DNA of 64,000 bases from positions 612,501 through 676,500 of the forward strand of contig CM074760.1 in NCBI GenBank assembly GCA_037355855.1. The letters are read 5' to 3'. Of the stretch, positions 54,068 through 64,000 are shown one piece after another (the stretch's first letter is position 1; every line of letters begins with the position of its first letter). Origin of the DNA: Pseudo-nitzschia pungens. Its lineage: Eukaryota > Bacillariophyta > Bacillariophyceae > Bacillariales > Bacillariaceae. The notes beneath the pieces were generated by a model. The model did no database searches. It saw only the letters and a list, made by a program, of their open reading frames with translations, and was not told where the DNA came from. Both the position numbers and the translations under genes were made by a program.

Positions 54068-54906
54068 GTGAGCTGGACTATCCGGAGGAGCAAAGCAGTC
54101 GACCATGATTCATTGGCAATGTTGTGGTTGTGGTTGTTTTTGTGGTTGGCAGGCACTCTTTCCCAATACAGGGTGCACCCCTCGGCAAACAAATGCCCCT
54201 CCAGGACAAACTCGTGCTGAACCGCGCCGGTAGATGCTTCCACCACTCGCAGGGTGGACGCTCCGTACATTCCAGTGGACTCGATGACAAAAGAAGCACC
54301 ACCGGAGAGCGCTCTCTCTAGAACTGCGGTTGCAGTTGCGGTTGCAGATGCATCGTTTCCGGAATCGGCCACAGAGTCGAGCCACGACGAACCAACCGAA
54401 GAAGAAGCAAGAGCCGAAGAAGCAAAAGAAAAAGAAGCAACATCAACATCAACATCAACAGCATCAGCAACAGCAACAGCAACAGCGGTTGCATTCCCCA
54501 AGAGTTCCATTTTAGACAGGGATAGAACTTCCAGTCCCTGCGTAAAGGGATTGGAATGGTGTGGGACCACCTCCAGCAGCTCGTACCGGCCGGTTTTGGT
54601 TCGGGAGATTGGAACACCAGAAAGGGTGGAATTGTTCTCGTTTTCGTTGTCATTGTCATTGGAATCGTGGTAATTGTCATCGTCATCTTCCGTGTCGAAA
54701 CCGTCAATCAAGGACGATGACAAGGACGACGAAGATGACAAGGACGAGGACGTCGTTGGACTGTTGGACTGTTGTGGCACTAACGAAATCCCCATCACCA
54801 TCACCATCACCATTACAATCGCAACGATGACAAGCATCCCGGCCAAGAAGCACCGCCGCCTCTGCCCGTGATGAGCTGCCAACAACAATCGCTCGGTTCG
54901 ATGCAT
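54068..54906 (-). pseudogene. Glutaminyl cyclase (glutamine cyclotransferase type), truncated 5' part
   Basis: ATG 54906. A signal anchor (FLAGMLVIVAIVMVMVMVMG) is followed by an Asp/Asn/Glu-rich linker, then the start of the beta-propeller enzyme: YELLEVVPHHSNPFTQGLEV, then IESTGMYGASTLRVVEASTG and EFVLEGHLFAEGCTLYWERV. This matches the plant/bacterial glutamine cyclotransferase pattern (PHDPxAFTQGL, ESTGxYGxSxLR, FxEGIT). The enzyme converts N-terminal Gln to pyroglutamate in secreted proteins. An Ala/Val/Asp insertion sits between the first two motifs. The recognisable part ends near RIVQLT at 54068, where a possible donor (GTGTCG) lies, but no downstream exon with the remaining two thirds was found. 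The flanking DNA is dispersed repeat. Either the 3' part was lost by repeat insertion or deletion, or it is moved elsewhere. Confidence 0.65.
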
Positions 54907-57291
54907 GATTTTTATACCACAGAGGAGTGCTCTAGAAAGGCCAAGAACGAAAAGACAATACCAAAGACAGGAGCAGCACAGTTGCTTGTAACAGCAACAG
55001 CGACGGCAACAGCAAGTCTACTAGAGTCTTTGGCCACAGGAAGCAGTGGTTAGTCGGTCTATTTGTAGAGTAGTGGCATTCGTTCCGATGGAAGGGAAAT
55101 GAAATTGATATTGTAGTAGATTTGATTAACACTGAGGAATGGATTTATTCGTTTTAGGAGAACGGACTAGACGTTGGAGCGGACTCGGTGATAAAGACAA
55201 GAAACTGCTTCGTCGGATTCCATTGCTCGTTGATTCATCTTTTGCCGCTATACTGACAGTAGACATGGTCGCTCCACACATGAAGAACCGCTCCGCTCCT
55301 GCAGACATTCATCAATGCTCTTGTGTACAGACGACGTATTGCTTCTCTAGACTCGCTCAGCTCCTGTACTGTTGCTGTCCTCATTGCAGGAGTGTAATAA
55401 ATTGCGGGGGGATGGATTTCACGTCAGGGATTCCTTGCTGGAATGGAATCCATGGCGTGGATTTGTTGTTACGGAATTAAACCCCAAAAAAGTCAATCCC
55501 TACTCTTCTTCGTCCAATAAGAGCTCCGCTTCATTCGATTGCCTTCCTGGTTGATTCGACTTAGACTCATATGTGGATGCCCCAACTACCTTCTGTATAC
55601 TCGCTGCGATACTGTAGACCGACAATGCACTCTACACTAGACCCTCCTCACTCCTGCGGATTCACTGCGCTCCTCCGTTGGGCCGATGCGCTTCTCCTGT
55701 GAACCGACGCTGCTGCGTCGCTGTTGTTGTCACATTTGTTGTCACATCTGTTGTCGCTGTCGCTGCTCGCTGTTACCGTTTCCACTCCTCGAATCAAGCG
55801 ATATCCTGTACTTTATTTGTTACTCACTGTTGCCGCTGCTCCACTCTAGCATTGGTCCATGCCCGGGTACCCTCGGTGGTACAAAAATCACGTGTTTAAC
55901 CAAGCGAAACCAATACGTCGTGGTTCGCTCTCCAAATACTCCGCTCTGGCATATCTTCTTTTTGCTCCTAGACCGTGCTGGGATATCCCTTTTTGGTACA
56001 CAAAAATCACTTGTCGAACCAGTCAGAACCGGCATCACTGCGTATGACTTGTCCTTGCTGCGGTATCCTTGAGCAGCGTGCAAACGAATGCGAGGAGTAT
56101 CAATAATTCTCGGTGGTCATTACTCAAGCAAGTCGACAGGCGCCACGAGAGCAGGGCGACCAGCGAAATCAACCAACTGCTCCATCAGAATTATTCAAAA
56201 CCACTGCCTACAATGGAGGTTCTTTCACTTGCACGCTTGCAAAGCAGTACGTGGCGTCGACCAAAGACACTGATTGGGACGACAAAGAAGCAATAATGTG
56301 TTTCGTCTTTCGCAATCGTTTCTTGTTCGTCGGCAAACTTACAGACGAAAGAAAGGAACGCTCGCGTCTCTGCCTCCTGGTGTCACCGTGTGAAATTCAC
56401 CATCTCCATTTTCACAATAGACATCGCCAGAGGAAGCCTTCCCGGAGAAACGTTGTGGAGGTAAGGTAAGATTACGCAATGTGACCACTTTTTTGAGAGA
56501 GATTTCATATTTCGTGCAAGGTATTTTTCATTTTGGTGGATCCTAAAGATCTTTTGTTGAGAAAGAACAAAGAACAACTCAGTAATCTTAGTAGTTCTCC
56601 TACCTTCCGGTACTGGTACGTACAACAAGCCGTACCGAGGAGTAAAAGACGGATTGTAGCTAGGAAAGCACAATCGAAATAGTCACTGTATGTATTGTAT
56701 GTACGACACATATATAGACCTTTTTCCGTGTCTCGGGACTGAATAGGTTTTCAGTCATGATACGAGAAATAGTGTCACGAGTCACGATTGATTCCAAGTT
56801 TTCAAGGTCATATTTAGGGTTAGAGTTGTTGAGATAGGCGCTCCACTGTATCGTAGGTTCCAACGCATCATTTCTGCGTCATTGCATTTTTTGATGTTTT
56901 TCCCACTTTGAACCGGATGACGGCAGGACACTTAATTCGAACGAACAATAACCAATTCATGTTTTCATAACCTTACCTTCCGCTCGTTGTGACATCACCA
57001 TAACTAACGCACAATAACGAGGGATCGAAAGCAAGAACAGCACATCATCTGAACTTCGTGTCGTCAGTCGACAGCAGATCCATCTCTCGTATCTTCGTAA
57101 CTCGACAAAATCGCAGCTCCGTTCTTGTATAAAATTTGCGTCCCACCCACCGCGCTCGTACTATCTTTTGCTTTCCGATGATCTCGAGAGCAACCAGAAG
57201 TACATGCCGACGACTACAAGTACTAGCATCCCGCAATCAGGAACTACGTCTCAATCCAAACAGGCATCACAGAATTCTGAAAAGCAACAAA
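54907..57291. other. Gene-poor tract upstream of the tRNA synthetase
   Basis: Contains diverged CTGCTCC/CTGTTGC-type short repeats at 55280-55400 and 55600-55760. These resemble the reverse complement of 44.9-45.1 kb. Two inverted copies of the dispersed repeat lie at 55850-56035. Open frames at 55.7-56.5 kb overlap the repeats and look non-coding. A relaxed GTAAGATTAC lies at about 56464-56473, about 820 bases before the PheRS ATG. Confidence 0.45.
55850..56035 (-). repeat. Dispersed repeat family, two copies in inverted orientation
   Basis: Reverse complements of 55850-55915 and 55975-56035 read GGTTTCGCTTGGTTAAACAC, GTGATTTTTGTACC and GGTTCTGACTGGTTCGACAA, GTGATTTTTGTGTACC. They match the forward copies at 53.7 kb, with the same spacing of about 115-120 bases. 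Confidence 0.6.
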
Positions 57292-58546
57292 ATGAAATTC
57301 AGTCACGTAGCAACCTGCTTCGCCGCCACGGCCGCAACCACCGTTAACGCCTTCATTCCGGCAGCATCCTTCCGCAGCGTCAACACACAATTGTTTTCCA
57401 CTGCGACAGATTCCTCAGTGTACGCCGATGTTGATCGATACGTAAACGATCACCCCAACAACAATATCCCTCCCCACATTGCCGCTCTTGTTGGTCGCGG
57501 CCTCCACACTAAGGAAGATCATCCAATCGGAATTGTTCGTGCTAAGATCCAGGATTATTTCAACTCGCTCGACGAGGAATACAAAATCTTCGACGCCGAA
57601 GATCCCATCGTAACCTGCAAGCAATGTTTCGACGACTTGCGCATTGAACCCGACCATCCCGGTCGAGCCCCCTCGGACACTTACTACATCGACGACAAGA
57701 CTTTGTTGAGAACCCACACCAGTGCTCACCAATCGATGCACTTGAGGGATGGATACGAACGATTTCTTTGCGCAGGGGATGTCTACCGCCGAGACGAAAT
57801 CGACGCATCCCACTATCCTGCATTCCACCAGCTGGAGGGCGTTAAGCTCTTCGAAGAGGATGCGGTCAAGGGTGCCGAGGGATTGACCAAGGAAGAATGG
57901 TTGGCATCCCCCGAATGCAAAATGATCGCCGATGACCTCAAGAACGTTTTGGAGGGATTGATGGATCACTTGTTTGGACCAGTGGAAAAGAAGTGGTCGG
58001 AAGATTACTTCCCCTTCACGGAGCCCTCCTTCGAGTGCGAAATTCTTTACCAAGGAGAATGGCTCGAGGTTCTGGGGTGCGGAGTCGTTCACACCGAGGT
58101 TTTGGAAATGGCCGGTCGGGATGGCCGCCGTGGATGGGCCTTTGGACTCGGTCTGGAGCGATTGGCAATGATCCTTTTCGAAATTCCCGACATTCGTCTT
58201 TTCTGGACCGACGACAACCGTTTCCACAAGCAATTCAAGGCCGGAACCATCACCAAGTTCAAGCCTTACTCCAAATACCCTCCCTGCTTTAAGGATATTG
58301 CATTCTGGTTGCCAGAAGACTTTGTTGAAAACGATTTCTTCGAACTTGCGCGTGGAGTAGCCGGTGATCTTGTCGAAAAGATGGAACTGACGGACGAGTT
58401 CACCAACCCCAAGACCGGACGTACCTCCAAGTGTTACCGCATCACCTACCGGATCGATGGACCGCTCTCTGACGGATGATGAAATTAATGCCTTGCAAAT
58501 GGAATTGCGCGAACAAGTGGGTACACTGGGTGTCGAAGTCCGATAA
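57292..58546 (+). CDS. Organellar phenylalanyl-tRNA synthetase, one apparent frameshift
   Basis: Monomeric PheRS that charges tRNA-Phe in plastid and/or mitochondria. ATG 57292 opens a signal-like leader with Asn-Ala-Phe (VNAFIPAASF, residues 19-27), an ASAFAP-like site. Class II catalytic motifs follow: RTHTSAHQSMHLRDGYERFL, GDVYRRDEIDASHYPAFHQL, PFTEPSFECEILYQGEWLEV, GCGVVHTEVLEMAG and GWAFGLGLERLAMILFEIPD (motif 3). The C-terminal FDX-ACB anticodon-binding domain starts at KYPPCFKDIAFWLPEDF and ends ITYR(S)MDRSLTDDEIN. An extra base in GGATCG (58451-58456) puts a stop after ITYRIDGPLSDG. Skipping one base restores the normal end LREQVGTLGVEVR and 417 residues. Third positions are less GC-biased than in the left part of the window. 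Confidence 0.92.
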
Positions 58547-60177
58547 GCAAAATAATTATGAAAATTATTACTTCTATGTGACAACGACCGACATTGGAAC
58601 GAGTAGTATACTATTAGGACGATCAACATATAAGATATAAACAATTACAACTATTACTTTGATTCAAAATGTAAACCATTGAACAGTACTACACGTTCAT
58701 CTTTTCGCTCCAGAACACCAACATGTGTCATCGTTCACGTCTTTGATTTCATACACAGCAGTCAACAGTTCCCAGAGGTAATCTCAAACTTTTTGTTCCT
58801 ACAAAGTTTCCAGCCTTTGAGGTCAGATCCAAATCTGGCACTGCGAATGAATCATTGGTTTTCCTTCGCACTTTACACGCACTGAATAGTGGGTAGAAGT
58901 AGTACTCCTCTGATCAGAAGAGGAAAGAGGCAATATTCGATACTCAGTAATGGCACCGAATACTGGTCAGCAAATACAATACGCACACATACGAATGCTT
59001 AGTCGTTGAATTTGGGGATTGAAATGGTGAAGAAAAATAATCTGATAGGAAGAAATAGATGGATTGAAACAAGTAAGTGAGAAACTAGCATGATTCTGCG
59101 TAGAGAATAGATGAATTCTGTTATCTGGGAGTGCCAATCTGGAATTCCCCTACTGAAAATTCACAGTCAGCACCAGCATGACATAAAACGTCTCTTGGTC
59201 ATCATCAATCATTACAATTATAGCAGTAAGATACTGGTTTTTGTTGTTCGAATTCCTCTTCTTTCGTTGCAAGAACTAAGGAAGACTAGTCCTGGAAGCG
59301 TTCAGTCGAATCAAGAAATGAGCATGCACCAGTGTTGTGTTCGAAATAGTTTTTCACTCTTATCAAAATGATGGAACAACACTTCTCATCAATCATCGGG
59401 GTATACCCTTTCTTCTTTTACCTTTTGTTCAGAAGAATTCGTGTTGCCTCCACTACTGTTAGTAAAATAGAATGAATTTCACAAGAGAAAATTTGTATTC
59501 AGACTCTGTTCGTACCGATCGGGATATTCATCAAAAGATCCGAGTCGTCCGTCTCCTTGCTTCATTATGCTCGAATTGTACCCAACGATTCATTATCTCT
59601 CGTACTTCCACACAGATGTGAACAATGCATCATGCTAGTGGGGATGCCATACTCCATTAACATAGAAATAGACATCCAACACACATTAGTATTCACCTGT
59701 CGCACCCCCTCGCAGGCCCGAAAATCAATATGGCATCACATTGAAATACTTGTAACGATTGGAGACCATGTTGTGGGATGAAACGTTGCTCCCCACTCAA
59801 TACACGGAACCGTGAAGCACCGTTCTAGCAGATACCACGATGTTCTATTTTCGGAGGGCGGTGTAAGATTCTAGCGATAAGCTGTTGACAACATTTATTG
59901 TCCTTGGCCTTATATTTCGCACACGCAGAGTGTTTTCCAACCGAAAACGAAAACGCAAGGATAAGTGCGAAAATGGACGACTACCGGGGCGCTCTGACAT
60001 TTTTTTAGTACAGTATAATGAAATTTGAAAGTCTGCTCTGTATGCCTACGAGTTAGGGGTTGGTGGATTGCTTTTAAAAATTTGTGTTATCAGGTCAATT
60101 CAATATTATTTTTCGTTTCGTTGACTACACGTACACATTGCGATGGTAGCTGTGAAATTGGCACAAACGGCTTCGCA
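58547..60177. other. Convergent intergenic region, AT-rich
   Basis: 1.6 kb between the 3' ends of PheRS and PGS1. No gene, clear repeat or GTAAGGTTAC copy recognised; short open frames only. Confidence 0.4.
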
Positions 60178-62259
60178 CTAACCCAGTTTGCCTAGAAAAA
60201 CGATTGAATGTAGGGAATAGATTTGAGGATTGGCCACGGCAAGGGAGGTGGTTTTTCGGCGCCAATCCTGGCTTTGTTGCGTGGTTGGATCCGTGGCCGT
60301 TTCCAATACTTCCGGTTTGCTCGAGGCCAGCAGGCTATTCCATTCGCCCCCGAACGAGCGAGCAATGTGGGCTCTGTCGTCGGCGTCCTTTGAAGCATCA
60401 GCGGCGGGCGGAAAAATCATCAGAAGATTGCTCTCCATGTCTCGGCAGAAGGATCGGTGTCCGAAATTGCTGGAACCAACCACAACGGCAGCCATTTCCC
60501 CCGCGGCGTCATCTTTGGTAGGACCGGATCCTATGTTGTGGTCTTCTTCGGTCATCCAAATCCCCTTCGCGTGAAACGTCCAATCGGGTCTTTCCCAATA
60601 GAAGAGCCGAGCACTTGTGCTAGAAGTAGGCCGAATGTCGCTCCCAGAAGCCGGTGTTGTCGACCGGAGAAAATGCATGCACTCATCGACCAATTTGTCA
60701 AACACTGAAGGAATTGTCCAATCTTTGCCCTGGCTCCCTTCTTTGCAGTCTGCCTTCTTTGGTTTGAAGCCGTGGGAAATCTTTCCAGCTGTCAACAATT
60801 CGATTGTTTCGAAGGATTTTTTCATAACTGAAAGCAAGGACGTCGTAGGATTCAAATACGCACTACTCATCTGGACCGAGTAGTGACTATTGCTGCGTGT
60901 TGTGCCCTCTATATTTTTCGCGTTGTTTGAATTACCCGCTTCTTGCAACAAATTGAGCGTTGCTTCGACGTCAGTAACAAAGTCCACCTCATCCGCTGGC
61001 TGTTGATCTATTAAAAAGAGGGACCAGAAAGTAGACCATGCCACTCCAAGATCTTTAGCAATGGACACCGGAGAAAGCTTCTTGTCACAACGATTGTTAT
61101 CGTTATCGCTTCGGCCTTGTTGTCGAAAGTACCCAACGGGGGCTTGGAAGGTAGGTATCCCGACAGCGACGATTTTTCGGCTCTCCTCTCCCATTGATAA
61201 CAAGTCTTCGGCGGATGCTATGGACACAGCATCTTGGGTCCGGTCTCGAAAGTGTTGGGTGATCTCCCGGAGGAAATCGTCGCTACTGTTCCGGTTTTGT
61301 CGGACTGTGTTGTCCGAGACCGCGGTTGTTCTTGCTGTTGTTTGGTACTCGTTCGAGTGCCGGCAAAGAATTTCCACTAGCTCTGCGTAAAAATCGACCA
61401 ATCCGTTGGCCCCATCGACGAGATGCAAATACCGATCCATTCGATCTCTAAAATATTCTCGGCTTAGATTGGCACCGCTCAAGAGTAATTGATCGTCGAC
61501 AATATAAATTTTGATGTGAAAGACCCCGGCTATTTCGTCCAGCGGATTCGGTAGCCAATTTCTTCCGCCAATGGTTGTCGGAGGCAAGACTCGGAACAGG
61601 TGCAGGGAAGAAGAGGAGCATTCGCCGTCTCGGACGGAAAGATCTCCCTGGATGGCACGAGCTACGGCCTCCGCGGAAGACGTTGTTGTTTTGCTAGCAG
61701 CTTTATCCCCGTCGGTTGGATGTATGATTGGAACTGGTCGCAACGCACGATTCTCATCCAGAAGGATCTTGACCGAAACCCGACGGCTTTCACCGTTGTT
61801 CCCCCTACTCTCTTGGTTTCGATCCACCACCTCCGATAGGGCTTCCAACAATTCCGCTTCTTCGCAGTCGTCTTTGTTGGAGGTTGCCGGGCCAACATAC
61901 AACGAAGCGATTCTAACTCGTTCTTTTGCATTGCGAATCATGTTGCAGAGGGTCTCGTGAAATTCTTGGGGAGTGTTGGGTGGCAAACTCCCTTGAGTCC
62001 CGGAGTCTTGCCATACTTGTTGGTTGTATCCCCCAAAGTGCCGAGCTTCGAGGGGAAATGCCGGGAGCGGTCGCTTTTTCGTCAACGGCTGTGAAGTAGC
62101 TTCGCTGATGCCGTCATCGGAAAGCAGACCTCTGCTCGCGTCCAACAGCCGCAGACGACGGGCCCATCGCTGCTCCCGCGCAGGGGATTGGATGGATGGC
62201 GACGAGGGAAAACGCCGCGGGATTGCTATTCTCCCCAGGATTCTATTGCAGGAAGGCAT
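60178..62259 (-). CDS. PGS1: CDP-diacylglycerol-glycerol-3-phosphate 3-phosphatidyltransferase (mitochondrial PGS1)
   Basis: 693 residues, ATG 62259. It makes phosphatidylglycerophosphate, the first committed step to phosphatidylglycerol and cardiolipin. It is of the phospholipase-D superfamily type found in eukaryotic mitochondria. HKD motif 1 is HIKIYIVDDQLLLSGANLSR near residue 247. HKD motif 2 is FHAKGIWM near 563, followed by VVVGSSNFGHRSFCRDMESN. Between them are the usual FRDRMDRYLHL and a segment with QMSSAYLNPT. The N-terminus (RILGRIAIPRRFPSSPSIQS) is basic with Ser, fitting mitochondrial import. Length is somewhat above the common 500-560 residues because of Ser/Thr/Asn insertions. 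The frame is intact. Confidence 0.93.
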   Translation of the reverse strand: MPSCNRILGRIAIPRRFPSSPSIQSPAREQRWARRLRLLDASRGLLSDDGISEATSQPLTKKRPLPAFPLEARHFGGYNQQVWQDSGTQGSLPPNTPQEFHETLCNMIRNAKERVRIASLYVGPATSNKDDCEEAELLEALSEVVDRNQESRGNNGESRRVSVKILLDENRALRPVPIIHPTDGDKAASKTTTSSAEAVARAIQGDLSVRDGECSSSSLHLFRVLPPTTIGGRNWLPNPLDEIAGVFHIKIYIVDDQLLLSGANLSREYFRDRMDRYLHLVDGANGLVDFYAELVEILCRHSNEYQTTARTTAVSDNTVRQNRNSSDDFLREITQHFRDRTQDAVSIASAEDLLSMGEESRKIVAVGIPTFQAPVGYFRQQGRSDNDNNRCDKKLSPVSIAKDLGVAWSTFWSLFLIDQQPADEVDFVTDVEATLNLLQEAGNSNNAKNIEGTTRSNSHYSVQMSSAYLNPTTSLLSVMKKSFETIELLTAGKISHGFKPKKADCKEGSQGKDWTIPSVFDKLVDECMHFLRSTTPASGSDIRPTSSTSARLFYWERPDWTFHAKGIWMTEEDHNIGSGPTKDDAAGEMAAVVVGSSNFGHRSFCRDMESNLLMIFPPAADASKDADDRAHIARSFGGEWNSLLASSKPEVLETATDPTTQQSQDWRRKTTSLAVANPQIYSLHSIVFLGKLG

Positions 62260-63070
62260 TTTCTTGTATTTTTCGCTTCGGTATTGTATGCGGTGGCTTA
62301 TTGTTTCCCCTTTTCCGCTACCATACCTTCGAACGTTTCAACGCATTCATCGATAAAGCGATTCGCTATCTTAGTGGCTGCTTGGAGATTCTGATGTTTG
62401 GATGTTTTCTGATCGCAAGAAAGAAACGCGAAATGATGACAAAATGTCGGTTGCAGTTTCGAAGTCCAATCCATAACCCGACGACATCCAGACCAGATTT
62501 CCTACTTCTGGATCGTATTTTTTTTCTCGGAATGAGTGAGTCGGTCAGCTCGTGCCCACAACCATGAATGCTATCTTTACCCGCGCGCAGGCACCATGAT
62601 CCGTTGTTTGGCAGGACGGCCAATCATTAAGCGCTGAAAGTTGGCTTTTATTTCTAACACATATGAATTTATACAGATCTGAAATATTAATATTATATTC
62701 CTGGCATCACCTACTTTCAAACGATCACATTTTGGAAGGAAAATTCCAACGACAAATCGTACAACAACGACTGCAGGAACGCAATTTTTTGTCCAGAGAA
62801 CATCAAAAGCCGACAAGAAGTAGAGCGAACGAACAAAGGCAATCGGCTGCTGAGTTCTTCATCAATTCATTATCTCCATAAACTATACCAAATTGAAATT
62901 GCTGCGACCACCAATTGTGTTGGTAGGCTTTGCGCAATAGAAAGCAATTGAATATTGAGGTCAATAACGACAGATCGATTAATCGATAGAGGTCAACCAG
63001 TCTCGAATTCGAGCCCGTTTTGAAACGACATACAAATCCCTTTGAAAGTCAACAAATATTGGATATCACC
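62260..63070. other. Divergent intergenic region
   Basis: 5' flanks of PGS1 and the PT-rich gene. AT-rich in the second half. No exact GTAAGGTTAC copy and no further gene seen. Confidence 0.4.
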
Positions 63071-64000
63071 ATGTTTCTGAACAAACACAGTTTACTCTTC
63101 ATGCCCTTGCTGCTTTCAGTAAATGGAGTTCAAGGGCTCTTTAATACTCGTCCTCAGCTTCCAGATATTTTCGGTAACAACAATGGGCTTTTGGCACGCA
63201 CCATCAATACCCAAGAACCAACATCACCAAGACCTACGGAGCCAACCTTCTCCCCAACAGAATCACCGGCACCTAGTCCAAGCCCCTCGGAAAACCCCAC
63301 AAAGGATCCTGAGCGAATGACCGAACCTCCTACCGATTTTCCGACGGAAAGTCCGGCACCTTCACCGAGTCCTTCGAAAACGCCTACTGAAGCGCCAACA
63401 TCAAGTCCATCAGCCGCACCTTCGGCTGCGCCAACGATTTCTTCGGCGCCTTCGGCGTCCCCCACTGCTACTCCCAGTGCCATGCCAAGCGATTTCCCCT
63501 CATTGACTCCATCTATGGAACCAACAGTATCCGCTGCTCCTTCCTCGGCACCCACCGTATCGGCTGCTCCATCTGCCGTGCCCAGTGCATCTCCTACCGA
63601 CTTACCATCGGCAGCACCAAGTTCAGCCCCTTCTTATTCCCCTACTTCAGTCACGCATAGAACGAAAACGGCTGTCGCAAGTTTGTTGCTAGAAGAGATT
63701 GCATACGAAATGGACGCCATTACAATGGCCGAATTTGAGCTTTTCACCTTGGACTTCTTGAAACGAAAGATTGCTCCACAGGATGATTACGGATTGAACA
63801 CGCTGGCTGTGACCGTTCTAACCCAGAAGACTGTATACCCCGAAGCGTTCGACACCAACGAAACAAGTTTCCGCAAGCGAAAATTGGAATCCGAAGACTG
63901 GAACGTTGGACTTCAAGTAGATATCCGAACCGTGTCTGTCGTAACGGATGGACGCGTGCCAAATGGATTCAATTTGACCGAAGTGGTTCTTTTGACTTTC
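63071..64000 (+). CDS. Secreted PT/PS-rich repeat protein, 3' end beyond the window
   Basis: Frame open from ATG 63071 to the window edge (310 codons, no stop). A signal peptide (LLFMPLLLSVNGVQG) ends near residue 23. Residues 52-190 are a Pro/Ser/Thr/Ala tract with units like PTESPAPSPSPSENPT, PSAAPSAAPT and PSASPTDLPSAAPSSAPS. These are typical linkers in diatom extracellular and cell-wall proteins and are probably O-glycosylated. After residue 197 a globular domain begins: TAVASLLLEEIAYEMDAITM, FELFTLDFLKRK, LAVTVLTQKTVYPEAF, WNVGLQVDIRTVSVVTDGRV. I do not recognise this domain. The same type of gene appears as remnants at 38.3-39.4 kb. Confidence 0.85.
   Translation, partial: MFLNKHSLLFMPLLLSVNGVQGLFNTRPQLPDIFGNNNGLLARTINTQEPTSPRPTEPTFSPTESPAPSPSPSENPTKDPERMTEPPTDFPTESPAPSPSPSKTPTEAPTSSPSAAPSAAPTISSAPSASPTATPSAMPSDFPSLTPSMEPTVSAAPSSAPTVSAAPSAVPSASPTDLPSAAPSSAPSYSPTSVTHRTKTAVASLLLEEIAYEMDAITMAEFELFTLDFLKRKIAPQDDYGLNTLAVTVLTQKTVYPEAFDTNETSFRKRKLESEDWNVGLQVDIRTVSVVTDGRVPNGFNLTEVVLLTF

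Noticed and set aside
1..64000. tRNA, rRNA or CRISPR genes
   Set aside because: I scanned for internal B-box-like GGTTCGANNCC with matching arms and for rRNA-like segments and saw none. A covariance-model search would be needed to exclude short RNAs.

Overview
The window looks like nuclear DNA of a stramenopile alga, most likely a pennate diatom. This is inferred from gene content, not from a marker gene. Several proteins begin with a signal peptide followed by an Ala-Phe junction (motifs such as SAF-V, SAF-AP, NAF-IP), the ASAFAP-type plastid-targeting signature of diatoms and relatives. There are secreted Pro/Thr/Ser-rich proteins with PTxSP-type repeats, and relics of DUF4116 and BspA-type (DUF285) repeat genes. 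Genes are compact, have few or no introns, and carry many microsatellite-derived homopeptide runs.

Layout. 0.5-8.3 kb: plastid SAP/DEAD-box helicase (+), CP12-like plastid protein (-), small mitochondrial B12D/NDUFA4-like protein in two exons (-), small charged plastid protein (+). 9-15.2 kb: three-exon multi-pass membrane protein (-), AlkA-type DNA glycosylase (+), unknown protein (-). 16.6-21.9 kb: low-complexity protein (-), 31-bp minisatellite, PAQR/haemolysin-III-like membrane protein (+). 23.4-32.7 kb: complex III hinge protein exon (-), plastid cysteine synthase (+), CCCH/RRM RNA-binding protein (-), two-exon lipocalin-like protein (-). 33.7-40 kb: decayed BspA-type gene, tandem GST-N/glutaredoxin-fold protein (-), PT-rich secreted gene remnants. 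40.7-50.6 kb: sirtuin fused to a ZZ zinc finger (+), repeat-rich gene-poor tract, DnaJ/ubiquitin-like fusion (-), DRAM/FRAG1-type membrane protein (-). 51-56 kb: decayed DUF4116 gene, truncated glutaminyl cyclase, dispersed repeats. 57-64 kb: organellar phenylalanyl-tRNA synthetase (+), mitochondrial PGS1 (-), and a PT-rich secreted protein running off the right end (+).

The genes do not form a pathway. Three encode mitochondrial functions (B12D-like, QCR6, PGS1), and at least four are probably plastid targeted (helicase, CP12-like, cysteine synthase, the 7.9-kb protein).

Two cross-cutting observations stand out. First, the near-palindromic decamer GTAAGGTTAC/GTAACCTTAC occurs exactly 12 times by eye, where about 0.1 is expected by chance. 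Every copy lies in a 5' flanking intergenic region and none in a coding region or a convergent (3'-3') gap, so it is a candidate promoter element. Second, six otherwise well-conserved genes contain one or two single-base insertions, and a seventh lacks one base. Removing or adding those bases restores a full-length family member with length divisible by three. This looks like residual consensus error rather than true decay, but it cannot be settled from the sequence alone.
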